26,645 nucleotides of DNA from a virus: the IMG/VR virus record IMGVR_UViG_3300031857_001163, positions 1 to 26,645 of that record, one strand, 5' to 3'. Of the stretch, positions 1-7,071 are shown piece by piece (position 1 is the first letter of the stretch; the number at the start of each line of letters is the position of its first letter). The notes beneath the pieces are model-generated. The model searched no databases, had not been told where the DNA came from, and saw only the letters and a program-made list of their open reading frames with translations. The position numbers and the translations under genes are program-made.

Positions 1-951
1 AAATGTGAACATTGTGGGATTGATTTGATGAATGCTAGTATTACACAACAAAAGATATCCGAACTTGATGGTTATATCAGTCAAAAAGATAATGTTTGGA
101 CTACGATGCAGGTTTTATCAGGCATAGAACAAACTTTTGTTAGGTTGAAAAAAGAGTTTGATGAATATGAAAAAAACAAACTTATCAAAGAAAAGTATGA
201 TGCAACTATTGAAAATTATCAGTTAAAAATTGACGGACTTCAATCAAAGTTGACAGAGTATGATAAGATGTTGGATAAAATTAAAGAAAATGAACATATT
301 GATAGTATGTTGATTAAAGCGGATATAAGGTTATCCGATTTAGAAACAAGTAAAACCAATACTGTTCAAACAATTAATAATAGTAATTACACCATCAAAA
401 CGTTAGAGGAAAACATCAAAAATAATTTGAACACCATTATCAAAATTGCAGAAGAGCAAGAAAAAGAAAAAATCCATAAGATTTTCTTGGATGCATATGG
501 TAAGAACGGAATATCCAAAATCATAATGAAAACAATGATGCCACTTATCAATTCAGAACTTCAAAGATTGATGGAAGATAGTTGTTATTTCAAATTGGAA
601 GTTAGAATCAGTGACAAAAATGAAGTAGAATTCATTATGATAGATAATGGTACTGGTGTTGAAAAATTAATGGCGTCAGGTTCAGGTTATGAAAGAACGA
701 TAGCATCATTGGCATTGAGATCGGTTTTAAGTAAAATTTGTTCTTTACCTAAACCAAATGTTATAGTTTTCGATGAGGTATTTGGAAAAATATCAAATGA
801 CAATTTGGAATTAGTGTCTGAATTTTTTGTCAAAATAAAAGATTACTTCGAAAAGATATTTTTGATTACACATAATCCGATGGTAAATCAATGGGCTGAT
901 AGTATAGTTAAAATTAAAAAAGAAGATAATATTTCAAAAGTTTATCAATAG
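1..951 (+). CDS. SbcC/Rad50/T4 gp46-like recombination ATPase, C-terminal half (5' cut by window)
   Basis: The reading frame is open at base 1, so the true start lies outside the window. The first codons read K-C-E-H-C-G, a CxxC of the kind that forms the zinc hook at the tip of Rad50/SbcC/gp46 coiled coils. A long charged coiled coil follows (about residues 20-155). The C-terminal ATPase lobe then shows an ABC signature-like ASGSGYE (about residue 224), a Walker B ending in VFDE (about residue 258) and a switch histidine in THNP (about residue 290). With a gp47/SbcD nuclease partner, not in this window, such proteins process DNA ends for recombination-dependent replication. An internal ATG at 28 could be mistaken for the start, but it would delete the zinc hook. 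Family assignment is strong; the exact subfamily (gp46 versus SbcC) is inferred from the phage context. Confidence 0.85.
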   Translation, partial: KCEHCGIDLMNASITQQKISELDGYISQKDNVWTTMQVLSGIEQTFVRLKKEFDEYEKNKLIKEKYDATIENYQLKIDGLQSKLTEYDKMLDKIKENEHIDSMLIKADIRLSDLETSKTNTVQTINNSNYTIKTLEENIKNNLNTIIKIAEEQEKEKIHKIFLDAYGKNGISKIIMKTMMPLINSELQRLMEDSCYFKLEVRISDKNEVEFIMIDNGTGVEKLMASGSGYERTIASLALRSVLSKICSLPKPNVIVFDEVFGKISNDNLELVSEFFVKIKDYFEKIFLITHNPMVNQWADSIVKIKKEDNISKVYQ

Positions 952-966
952 TATTGTTTTTTATTG

Positions 967-974
967 TATATTTG
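967..974 (+). promoter_or_regulatory. Possible -7 element upstream of the nuclease gene
   Basis: TATATTTG matches the Bacteroidetes -7 consensus TAnnTTTG and lies 13 bases before the nuclease start codon. No TTTG or TTG is present 20 bases upstream, so this is at best half a promoter. Confidence 0.25.
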
Positions 975-987
975 AAAAAAAAGTAAA

Positions 988-1683
988 ATGACAGATAAAA
1001 AAATTTTGGTTAAGGATTTAGTTGTTCATTTAAAAAGAATGGATTTTGTAAAACACATGGTTGATTATATCAACAACGAAATTCCTTTAACTATCTTTCC
1101 TATTGCAAAAAGAGAAGGGTTAACGATAAATGAATGGGTTAAGGATGTTGAGGATGATACAAAACAACATACTGTATTGACGACTACTAGAATATCATAC
1201 GATGGTGTTAAATCATTTTTAGTGTATAGATTTAATAAAATCTTATCATCATATAAAGATGCGAATATTAAAGTACTCAAAATTGCTGAAGTTGAAAGTA
1301 CCGATAATGAAGAAATTAAACATAAATCTTTTGACGCTATATTTGATTTTAATGGTGATATTATCATAATTGAGATAAAAGTAACACAAAGTGATTCAGG
1401 ATTTACAGGTGCAACACACACAACATCAAAGGCTAATACTTATCTTTTAATTTCTTTAAAAGTTAACAGAAATAAAAAAGTAATAATAGATGAAAAATAT
1501 ATTGATGGGGCATTTGCAATGTTGATTAATTTAGAAAAAACAGAATGGAAGGGGGAACCTAAAAAATCGAGTAGTTTTAGCTCATTTAAGTTATTATCAA
1601 AGGATAATCATGATGAAAATATTATTTGTGGTAAACTCAAAAAAAATAAAGTTAATAAAAAGATAATTTTTGAAAAAATATGA
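988..1683 (+). CDS. PD-(D/E)XK nuclease, probable type II restriction endonuclease
   Basis: This 231-residue protein carries a PD-(D/E)XK-like core: SFDAIFD with Asp116, a short loop, then four consecutive isoleucines and E129-I-K131 at the end of a beta strand, the usual geometry for the metal-binding Asp and the ExK pair. A basic C-terminal tail follows. Its stop overlaps the start of a DNA methyltransferase by four bases (ATGA), the tight coupling typical of type II restriction-modification operons. I see no similarity to a named restriction enzyme, so the recognition site is unknown. It could instead be a host-DNA-degrading nuclease from which phage DNA is protected by the neighbouring methyltransferase. 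Nuclease fold is fairly likely; restriction role is inferred from the neighbour. Confidence 0.65.
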   Translation: MTDKKILVKDLVVHLKRMDFVKHMVDYINNEIPLTIFPIAKREGLTINEWVKDVEDDTKQHTVLTTTRISYDGVKSFLVYRFNKILSSYKDANIKVLKIAEVESTDNEEIKHKSFDAIFDFNGDIIIIEIKVTQSDSGFTGATHTTSKANTYLLISLKVNRNKKVIIDEKYIDGAFAMLINLEKTEWKGEPKKSSSFSSFKLLSKDNHDENIICGKLKKNKVNKKIIFEKI

Positions 1684-2576
1684 ATGAAGTTATATTAGGT
1701 AACGCTATTGAAGTATTACAAAGATATGAAGATAACACGTTTGATTTGACGGTAACGTCACCACCTTACGATAACTTAAGAACGTATAACGGGAAAATTA
1801 AGGATGAAGTCGTTTTTGAAGATGGATTTAGTTTTCCCTTTGTTGAAATGGCTCGTGAACTATATAGAGTTACCAAAAAAGGAGGTGTTGTGGTTTGGGT
1901 TGTAAACGATCAAGTAAAAAACGGAGGTGAAACTGGTAGTTCATTCAAACAGGCTCTTAAATTTATGGAAATTGGATTTACATTGTATGATACGATGATT
2001 TATCATAAAAATGGTGCACCATTTCCTGAAACGGGTAGATATTCACAAGTTTTTGAATATATGTTCATATTAACAAAGGGTAAACCAAAAACCGTTAATC
2101 TTTTAAAAGATAAACCAAACAGATGGGCAGGGCATTCAAACTTTGGTGATCCGTCAAAAAGGGAAAAAGATGGAAACTTGAAAAAAGTTGATAAGTTTAC
2201 TGTTGCTGAATTTGGAACAAGGTATAATGTTTGGTATATAAATAATGGAAAAGGGTTTTCATCCAAAGACGATATCGCATTTCAACATCCTGCAATATTT
2301 CCTGAATCACTTGCCGAAGATCACATTTTATCTTGGAGTAATGAAGGTGATTTGGTATTGGATCCGATGTGTGGCAGTGGAACAACATTGAAAATGGCAA
2401 AATTAAATAACAGAAATTATGTTGGAATCGACATCAATGTTGAGTATGTTGAGTTGTCAGAAAAAAGAGTAGAATCGGTAGTACCATACACTGAAGAAAA
2501 TATAAATCCAAAGGTTAAATTTATATTATCTAAACAGGATGCATTGTTGAAAAGAAAAAGTAAAAAAGAAATTTAA
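1680..2576 (+). CDS. Beta-class DNA methyltransferase (N4-cytosine or N6-adenine)
   Basis: This 298-residue protein has the beta-class motif order. Catalytic motif IV TSPPY sits near the N-terminus (residues 26-30, followed by DNLRTYNG) and the SAM-binding motif DPMCGSGTT near the C-terminus (228-236), then YVGIDI. HPAIFPE (203-209) is also typical of the N6_N4_Mtase family. TSPPY is most common in N4-cytosine enzymes but occurs in N6-adenine enzymes too, so the methylated base is uncertain. It is translationally coupled to the upstream PD-(D/E)XK gene and probably protects phage DNA against that nuclease. The target-recognition stretch between the two motifs (about 100-200) resembles nothing I can name. 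Confidence 0.88.
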   Translation: MNEVILGNAIEVLQRYEDNTFDLTVTSPPYDNLRTYNGKIKDEVVFEDGFSFPFVEMARELYRVTKKGGVVVWVVNDQVKNGGETGSSFKQALKFMEIGFTLYDTMIYHKNGAPFPETGRYSQVFEYMFILTKGKPKTVNLLKDKPNRWAGHSNFGDPSKREKDGNLKKVDKFTVAEFGTRYNVWYINNGKGFSSKDDIAFQHPAIFPESLAEDHILSWSNEGDLVLDPMCGSGTTLKMAKLNNRNYVGIDINVEYVELSEKRVESVVPYTEENINPKVKFILSKQDALLKRKSKKEI

Positions 2577-2585
2577 ATATTTATA
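2577..2585 (+). promoter_or_regulatory. ATATTTATA box (candidate phage late promoter)
   Basis: An exact ATATTTATA lies immediately after the methyltransferase stop and 8 bases before the first possible start (2594) of the next gene. It belongs to a recurring set of such boxes placed just upstream of genes in this window. If transcription began a few bases downstream, the internal start at 2651 would be the better start codon. Confidence 0.35.
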
Positions 2586-2593
2586 TATAGAAT

Positions 2594-3241
2594 ATGTTTG
2601 TGGTTAATAGAATTATACGTAAATTTGTTTTGTGGTTAACAACAAAGAAAATGAGTAGAAAAAAAACTAATACAAAACAAAAAAAAGACCCCCAATATAT
2701 GTTATTTGTTTTTGGGGATTTAGCCGAATCAAGTGAGGTTACACAATACATTTCTAGTCAATTACTTACAATTGTTAGTTCACAGTTTTTGAAATATACT
2801 TATGGTGAATATGGAATTGTTTTCAACTTTAGAAGTGATGAAACATTCGATGACTTGAAAGAATATGTTGATATGGCTCTTTCAGATTTAACCGACCAGT
2901 ACTTCTTATTAGAAACAACAAAAAACTTTGAAATAAAAATGCCAAGAAAGATGAAAAAAGATTTCTTGAACATAGACAACCAATTAAGTAACGATATACC
3001 AATTGCGGGTTCTATTTCGAAAGAAGAAAAACCTAAATTTAATTGGGATGAGAAAAAAATTATTACTTTTGATTTTTTATTACCGGTAATCAATCAAAAT
3101 TTTGAAAACATAACAGAAGAAATAGTAGAAGAAGAACCGTCAATAGACGACATTTTAGATAAAATATCAGAGAGAGGAATAGATTCATTAACAAAAAGAG
3201 AAACAGAAATTTTAGAGAATTATGGAAAGAGAAAGAATTGA
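2594..3241 (+). CDS. Hypothetical protein with Bacteroidetes DUF6576-like tail
   Basis: The protein is 215 residues from ATG 2594, or 196 from ATG 2651. The second start, which yields MSRKK, looks better because it removes an odd hydrophobic stretch and leaves a normal leader after the ATATTTATA box. The middle part alternates beta and alpha pattern with no motif I recognise. The last 32 residues (IDDILDKISERGIDSLTKRE and on) closely resemble the short helical tail (DUF6576-like) that I associate with several Bacteroidetes proteins, which supports the host assignment. Its end overlaps the sigma-factor start by 20 bases, so the two are probably co-translated. Function unknown; a regulator working with the sigma factor is only a guess from position. 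Confidence 0.7.
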   Translation: MFVVNRIIRKFVLWLTTKKMSRKKTNTKQKKDPQYMLFVFGDLAESSEVTQYISSQLLTIVSSQFLKYTYGEYGIVFNFRSDETFDDLKEYVDMALSDLTDQYFLLETTKNFEIKMPRKMKKDFLNIDNQLSNDIPIAGSISKEEKPKFNWDEKKIITFDFLLPVINQNFENITEEIVEEEPSIDDILDKISERGIDSLTKRETEILENYGKRKN

Positions 3242-4037
3242 AGAAGTAAAAAACAGTAATCCTTTAAATCAGGATGAAATCCAAATTTATTTGAAAGACA
3301 TTCGAAAGTTAAAAGTAATGACACCTGAAAGGGAAAAGATTCTTTCAGAAAGAATCACGTCAAATAATTGTACAGCAAGAGAAAGGGAACTTATCTATAA
3401 AGAACTGTTAGAGGGTAATTTGAGATTCGTGATTACTGTTGCTAAACAATATCAAAATCAAGGAATTGATTTATCTGATTTAATTGCTGAAGGTAATTTT
3501 GGTTTAATGAAGGCTATCAAAAACTTTGATTGGAGTAAAAAGAATCGTTTTATTTCATACGCAGTTTGGTGGATTAAACAATCTATCTTACAATCACTTA
3601 ATGAAAATTCAAGAACAATCAGACTACCAGTGAACGTTGTTCAAGATATGCAAAAAGAAAAAAGACAAATCGAAAATACAAATAAAGAATTGTCTAGTAA
3701 GTTTGCAAATCTACCTAAAATTATAGATTTGGATATGCACATCAATGAAGATGGTGATACATTGATTGATGTTATAAAAAATGAAAATGTTGAATCCCCT
3801 GATGAAATTTTTTCTACACAAGATACTTTAAAAGAAAAAATGATGTCAATTATGTCTGTTTTGGATGAAAGAGAAAGAACAATAGTTGAAGATTACTATG
3901 GTTTGTCAGGAACACCAAGAACATTAGAAGACATTGGTATGGACTTTGGTTTAACAAAAGAAAGGGTAAGGCAAATTAAAGAAAAGGCACTTCGCAAGTT
4001 AAGAAACGAATGTTCTGAATTATTTGATTATTTATAA
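3222..4037 (+). CDS. Phage-encoded RNA polymerase sigma70 factor (Bacteroidetes RpoD-like)
   Basis: This 271-residue sigma factor has region 1.2 (IQIYLKDIRKL, about 22-32), a full region 2 (NLRFVITVAKQYQNQG through RFISYAVWWIKQSI, then SRTIRLP), a 3.2-type linker (DGDTLIDVI) and region 4 with the helix-turn-helix ending in LTKERVRQIKEKALRKLR. It lacks region 1.1, as Bacteroidetes RpoD does. The segment between region 3.0 and the linker is about 20 residues shorter than in the host RpoD as I recall it, so sigma domain 3 appears trimmed. T4 also encodes a late sigma (gp55) near its gene 46, but this protein is far closer to a housekeeping sigma than gp55 is. It probably redirects host polymerase to phage promoters; which ones is unknown. 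Confidence 0.93.
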   Translation: MERERIEEVKNSNPLNQDEIQIYLKDIRKLKVMTPEREKILSERITSNNCTARERELIYKELLEGNLRFVITVAKQYQNQGIDLSDLIAEGNFGLMKAIKNFDWSKKNRFISYAVWWIKQSILQSLNENSRTIRLPVNVVQDMQKEKRQIENTNKELSSKFANLPKIIDLDMHINEDGDTLIDVIKNENVESPDEIFSTQDTLKEKMMSIMSVLDERERTIVEDYYGLSGTPRTLEDIGMDFGLTKERVRQIKEKALRKLRNECSELFDYL

Positions 4038-4042
4038 AAAAA

Positions 4043-4074
4043 TTTGGCAGAATCAAACCTTTATCATATCTTTG
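4043..4074 (+). promoter_or_regulatory. Bacteroidetes-type promoter for gene 4099
   Basis: TTTG (4043-4046), a 20-base spacer and TATCTTTG (4067-4074) match the Bacteroidetes -33/-7 consensus. The 42 bases from 4043 to 4084 are repeated with only four mismatches at 4479-4520. The element lies just after the sigma-factor stop and drives the gene at 4099. Confidence 0.8.
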
Positions 4075-4098
4075 TATCACAAACAAAAAAGGTAAGAT

Positions 4099-4491
4099 AT
4101 GACGATGACTGAAAAAATTACAAAACTTCAAGAGTTGAACAAAGAAATTGGTTCAATCAAAAACAACTTCAAAACTGATATGTTCAATTTTATTATTGGG
4201 GAGTTCGAAAAAAGAGGTTTTGTAACTGATCCACGAGGTAAAGGGTTTGAAAGAGGATTATATAATCCTGAATTGAAAGTGTCAATTCATGTTGGTAATA
4301 TTTCAAATATGTCCGTAGGAATTTCTGTTATTGATATGGTAAATAATGGAATGAATTGGGGAACCGCATACAACTCGTTAACTAACGGAACTGAAATCAG
4401 GTTTAATTATCTTAAAAATGATTTTGAAAAGTTTTACAACACAACTTTCAAAAATCGTGTAAAAAAATTGGAAGAAATTTTGGCAGATTAA
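4099..4491 (+). CDS. Hypothetical protein, 130 aa
   Basis: Short soluble protein with a charged N-terminal helix (TEKITKLQELNKEI), a beta-rich middle (LKVSIHVGNI, MSVGISVIDM) and a C-terminal helix rich in Lys and Glu. It has its own Bacteroidetes-type promoter and is closely followed by a copy of that promoter, the -33 box of which lies within its last codons. The start could be M1 or M3 (ATG ACG ATG); AAAGG lies about nine bases upstream. A strong stand-alone promoter suggests early expression. No family recognised. Confidence 0.75.
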   Translation: MTMTEKITKLQELNKEIGSIKNNFKTDMFNFIIGEFEKRGFVTDPRGKGFERGLYNPELKVSIHVGNISNMSVGISVIDMVNNGMNWGTAYNSLTNGTEIRFNYLKNDFEKFYNTTFKNRVKKLEEILAD

Positions 4492-4510
4492 AATCTCTAT
4501 CATATCTTTG
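4479..4510 (+). promoter_or_regulatory. Bacteroidetes-type promoter for the 4.5 kb RNA
   Basis: TTTG (4479-4482), 20 bases, then TATCTTTG (4503-4510). It is a near-copy of the promoter at 4043-4074 and overlaps the last codons of the upstream gene. No sizeable coding frame follows before the terminator, so it appears to drive a non-coding RNA. Confidence 0.8.
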
Positions 4511-4516
4511 TATCAC

Positions 4517-4668
4517 AAACGATGAGAGATTAGTCAATCATAATTTGTAACGGGAAGCTTACTCCTGGAGTCGTAAGTCGTCGTGACACCGCGGTTAGTG
4601 TGTCGGGTTTAAATTCCTCGAATCGGACCGAAAAAAATTAAAAGGGTGGGTTTTCCCACCCTTTTATA
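4517..4668 (+). ncRNA. Candidate structured small RNA, family unknown
   Basis: About 150 bases between a host-type promoter and an intrinsic terminator with no open frame. Bases 4551-4610 are about 57% GC by hand count (34 of 60), against roughly 30% around them, as expected for a structured RNA. Possible helices are GATT/AATC (4528-4539), CTTAC/GTAAG (4558-4562 with 4573-4577) and GACAC/GTGTC (4585-4589 with 4600-4604), the last enclosing CGCGGTTAGT, which looks like a tRNA D-loop. A complete tRNA cloverleaf could not be built: no matching acceptor stem or T-arm. Start and end are inferred from promoter and terminator positions. It could be a phage regulatory RNA, a decayed tRNA or an unknown class. 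Confidence 0.6.
4640..4668 (+). terminator. Intrinsic terminator of the small RNA
   Basis: An 11-bp perfect stem, AAAAGGGTGGG (4640-4650) with CCCACCCTTTT (4655-4665), has a TTTT loop and runs into a T-rich tail. It closes the RNA that starts near 4517. Confidence 0.88.
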
Positions 4669-4674
4669 TTTATA
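4666..4674 (+). promoter_or_regulatory. ATATTTATA box between two terminators
   Basis: Exact copy of the recurrent box, immediately downstream of the first terminator. The next feature on this strand is a second terminator only 29 bases further, so if the box is a promoter its product would be a transcript of roughly 55-60 bases. Confidence 0.3.
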
Positions 4675-4702
4675 TAATAATATTTTGGTGTCAGAATACA
4701 TC

Positions 4703-4738
4703 AAAACAACCATAGTCAGAATACTATGGTTGTTTTTT
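4703..4738 (+). terminator. Strong intrinsic terminator
   Basis: A 14-bp perfect stem (4703-4716 with 4723-4736) encloses the six-base loop CAGAAT and ends in six T residues. The loop and its flank repeat the nine bases TCAGAATAC found just upstream at 4691-4699. It insulates the 4814 operon from upstream transcription. Confidence 0.85.
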
Positions 4739-4787
4739 GTTAAGATGATGTTTTATTTTAAAAAATCCCTATTTGTTTTATTTTTTG

Positions 4788-4796
4788 ATATTTATT
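4788..4796 (+). promoter_or_regulatory. ATATTTATT box upstream of the 4814 operon
   Basis: One-base variant of the recurrent ATATTTATA box, 17 bases before ATG 4814 and downstream of a strong terminator, so some promoter is needed here for the long operon that follows. No TTTG-N20-TAnnTTTG promoter is visible in this gap. Confidence 0.45.
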
Positions 4797-4813
4797 GATT
4801 ATATTTTACTATT

Positions 4814-5968
4814 ATGAATGAAAAATTCTTACCGTGGTTTCTTTTATTTTGTGCTCTTGGACTTTCGGGGACTGCCGCTTACTATAGTGTTGTAGGTTTA
4901 AGTATTGTATTTGTTGGTGTGGCAATACCAGTAATAATAATGGGAAGTTTTTTGGAAATTTCTAAAATTGCAATTGCCACATATCTACACGAAAATTGGA
5001 AAAATACTTATGGTGCCTTGAAAATTTATATGACAATTGCGCTTGTAACACTTTCTATTATTACTTCATTAGGGATTTATGGGCTTTTAAGTACAGGATT
5101 TCAAGGAAACATTGCAAAACTTGAAATAAATGAAAAACAAGTAAAAAATGTCGAAGTAAAGAAAAAAAGATTTGATGAAATTAAAATCGAATTAACAAAA
5201 GAAAAAACAATCTTGGATGGTGACATAACTAAGTTGAGGGATGGTTTATCGAATAACACAACAACACAGACTGTAGATAGAAAAACTGGACAGGTTATCA
5301 CTAAGGCAAATAATGCAAATAGAAAATCATTTGAAGGACAATTAAAAGAAGCACAAGTAAGACGTGACACAATTGCAAAAAGAATTGATGCAATGAATGA
5401 TAGTATCACAAATCTTGAAGTCCAAATACTAAACATGGAGTCAGAAGAAATTTCAGGTAGTGAACTTGGTGCTATTAAGTATGTTAGTGAAATATTGGAT
5501 TGGGACATCAAAAGAACTGCAAACTTATTTATATTGATTCTTATATTTGTATTCGATCCACTTGCCATTACTTTAGTTATTGCTACAAATCAAGCATTTA
5601 AATCAAGAAGAAAAGTAAAAGAAGAACCAGAACCAACATCAACCCAAGAGGAAGAGATTTATCCCGTAAATACACCTGATTACCCCGTAAGTACCCCACT
5701 AGTTACCCCACAAGTTGAGGTGGACATTGATGTCCCCCACGAAAAAGAAACCAAACAAGCACCGACTAACTACCAAACAAGTACCGAGCAAGTAATTGAA
5801 GATACAATTGTTAAAAGTGTTGAAGTTACAGAAATACAAGAAGACGAAATAAAAACTGAAGACACAAAACAGGTAATAATAGAAGAATCAATCGATAATC
5901 AACCTAAAAAATTATCATACCTTAACAGAGATGGTTATGGAAAATCTTTACGAATTGACAGATTTTAA
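4814..5968 (+). CDS. Multi-span membrane protein with coiled coil and acidic proline-rich tail
   Basis: 384 residues. Three N-terminal membrane segments (about 8-27, 29-49 and 70-92) are followed by a long charged coiled coil (about 95-215) containing a Thr/Asn-rich break, a fourth membrane segment (about 236-258, with FDPLAITLVIATNQ) and a polar tail (262-384) rich in Glu, Thr and Pro. I associate the FDPLA-type membrane segment with hypothetical proteins of large marine phages, but no function is known to me. It begins an operon that includes an amidase-fold protein and two small envelope proteins, suggesting work at the host envelope (lysis, superinfection control or adsorption). ATG 4814 fits the position of the upstream box. 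Confidence 0.8.
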   Translation: MNEKFLPWFLLFCALGLSGTAAYYSVVGLSIVFVGVAIPVIIMGSFLEISKIAIATYLHENWKNTYGALKIYMTIALVTLSIITSLGIYGLLSTGFQGNIAKLEINEKQVKNVEVKKKRFDEIKIELTKEKTILDGDITKLRDGLSNNTTTQTVDRKTGQVITKANNANRKSFEGQLKEAQVRRDTIAKRIDAMNDSITNLEVQILNMESEEISGSELGAIKYVSEILDWDIKRTANLFILILIFVFDPLAITLVIATNQAFKSRRKVKEEPEPTSTQEEEIYPVNTPDYPVSTPLVTPQVEVDIDVPHEKETKQAPTNYQTSTEQVIEDTIVKSVEVTEIQEDEIKTEDTKQVIIEESIDNQPKKLSYLNRDGYGKSLRIDRF

Positions 5969-6542
5969 ATCAATCGGTTTAAACGATAAGAAAACACAAA
6001 TTATTCTTGGGGACACAAGAAGAGATTACAAAAATTATATCAATTCATTAAAGTATAGGTATAACAAGAAAAATCCTTATTTACCAAACTACGTCATTAC
6101 CAAAAATGGTAAAATTTTTCAAGTAATTCCACCAAATGCTTATTCCAATTACATGGAAAAAGAATCTATTGACAAAAAGTCTATAATTATTGTTTTGGAA
6201 AATATGGGTTGGCTCAAAAAAAATCCATTGGACAATACGTATACAAATTGGTTAGGTGATATTTATAAAAAGGAAGTTTTCGAAAAAAGATGGAGAGATG
6301 AAATTTTTTGGGAACCTTATAATAAAAAACAAATAAAAACACTATCTGAACTTATTTTAACATTGTGTGAAAAGTTCAGTTTACCAAAGAATATGGTAGA
6401 AACAAATGTGATTTGTGATGGTGTTGAAAACATAAAAGGAATTACAAGTAAAAGTAATTTTGATATAACATATAAAGATGTTAACCCATCTTTTGATTTT
6501 AAACTTTTAAAAAAATTAATACAAAATGATGAATCAATATGA
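5931..6542 (+). CDS. Amidase_2-like (peptidoglycan amidase fold) protein lacking obvious zinc ligands
   Basis: 203 residues, or 201 from the second Met at 5937; the frame overlaps the upstream gene by 38 bases. The pattern is that of N-acetylmuramoyl-L-alanine amidase type 2 domains: NYVITKNGKIFQVIPP (53-68, where active enzymes usually have a zinc-binding His near the start), SIIIVLENMGW (84-94), WEPYNKKQIKTL (127-138) and a C-terminal DVNPSFDF (183-190). The expected His ligands are not visible: ILGDTRR, N53 and the segment before DVNP carry none. It is therefore either a catalytically dead peptidoglycan-binding protein, an inhibitor, or a strongly diverged enzyme. Neighbouring small membrane proteins would fit a lysis cassette. 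Confidence 0.6.
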   Translation: MVMENLYELTDFKSIGLNDKKTQIILGDTRRDYKNYINSLKYRYNKKNPYLPNYVITKNGKIFQVIPPNAYSNYMEKESIDKKSIIIVLENMGWLKKNPLDNTYTNWLGDIYKKEVFEKRWRDEIFWEPYNKKQIKTLSELILTLCEKFSLPKNMVETNVICDGVENIKGITSKSNFDITYKDVNPSFDFKLLKKLIQNDESI

Positions 6543-7071
6543 CGAAATAAAATCTTTACTTAAAAGGTCTAGAATGTTAATGGAGCAAACAGGTCCAATT
6601 AACATGGCTAAAAGTATTGAAGATGAAATCGAATCAGACACACAAGACACAAAAGAAGTCGATCCAGAAGAAGTAAAAAAAGAAAAAAGTAAAACGTATA
6701 GAATATCAGGTGGGTTACTAAGTCTTTATAGTAAAGACAAAAAAGATTTGGAACTTACATCAGAAGAAAAAAGTGCGTTTCAGGAAACTATGGATGATTT
6801 TGTTGAAGATGTATCCAATCTAACGGAATTTGGAAAACTTAATGTTTATGAAAATTCAGTTGAATGGAGTGGTAAAATAATGGACGCTGACATCGAATTT
6901 TTCTATACTATTGGTGAAGAAACAGGTGTTTATATCAATGGAGATATGATAAAACTTGATGATAAATTAGTAGAATTAATAAACAAACTAACCACTTTTT
7001 ATGAAAAGTTCAAAACAAAGTGGGCTAAAGTTATAGGATTAAGAAAGAAAACAAAAGAACAAGAAAAATGA
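6526..7071 (+). CDS. Hypothetical phage protein with candidate capsid-targeting N-terminus
   Basis: 181 residues, overlapping the upstream gene by 17 bases. The N-terminus is a basic amphipathic helix (EIKSLLKRSRMLMEQ) containing L18-M-E20, a match to the (I/L)xE cleavage signal of T4-type prohead proteases. An acidic linker (about 31-55) leads to a folded domain (about 56-165) beginning YRISGGLLSLYSKDKKD and containing NVYENSVEWSGKI. I associate this domain with uncharacterised large-phage proteins. Location in a probable late operon and the N-terminal signal suggest a virion component; function unknown. Confidence 0.75.
   Translation: MMNQYDEIKSLLKRSRMLMEQTGPINMAKSIEDEIESDTQDTKEVDPEEVKKEKSKTYRISGGLLSLYSKDKKDLELTSEEKSAFQETMDDFVEDVSNLTEFGKLNVYENSVEWSGKIMDADIEFFYTIGEETGVYINGDMIKLDDKLVELINKLTTFYEKFKTKWAKVIGLRKKTKEQEK

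Noticed and set aside
4530-4630. tRNA gene
   Set aside because: A D-arm-like hairpin is present, but TTTAAAT is not flanked by a matching five-base stem, no seven-base acceptor stem can be formed in either orientation and no CCA-proximal T-arm is seen. Kept as a structured RNA of unknown family.
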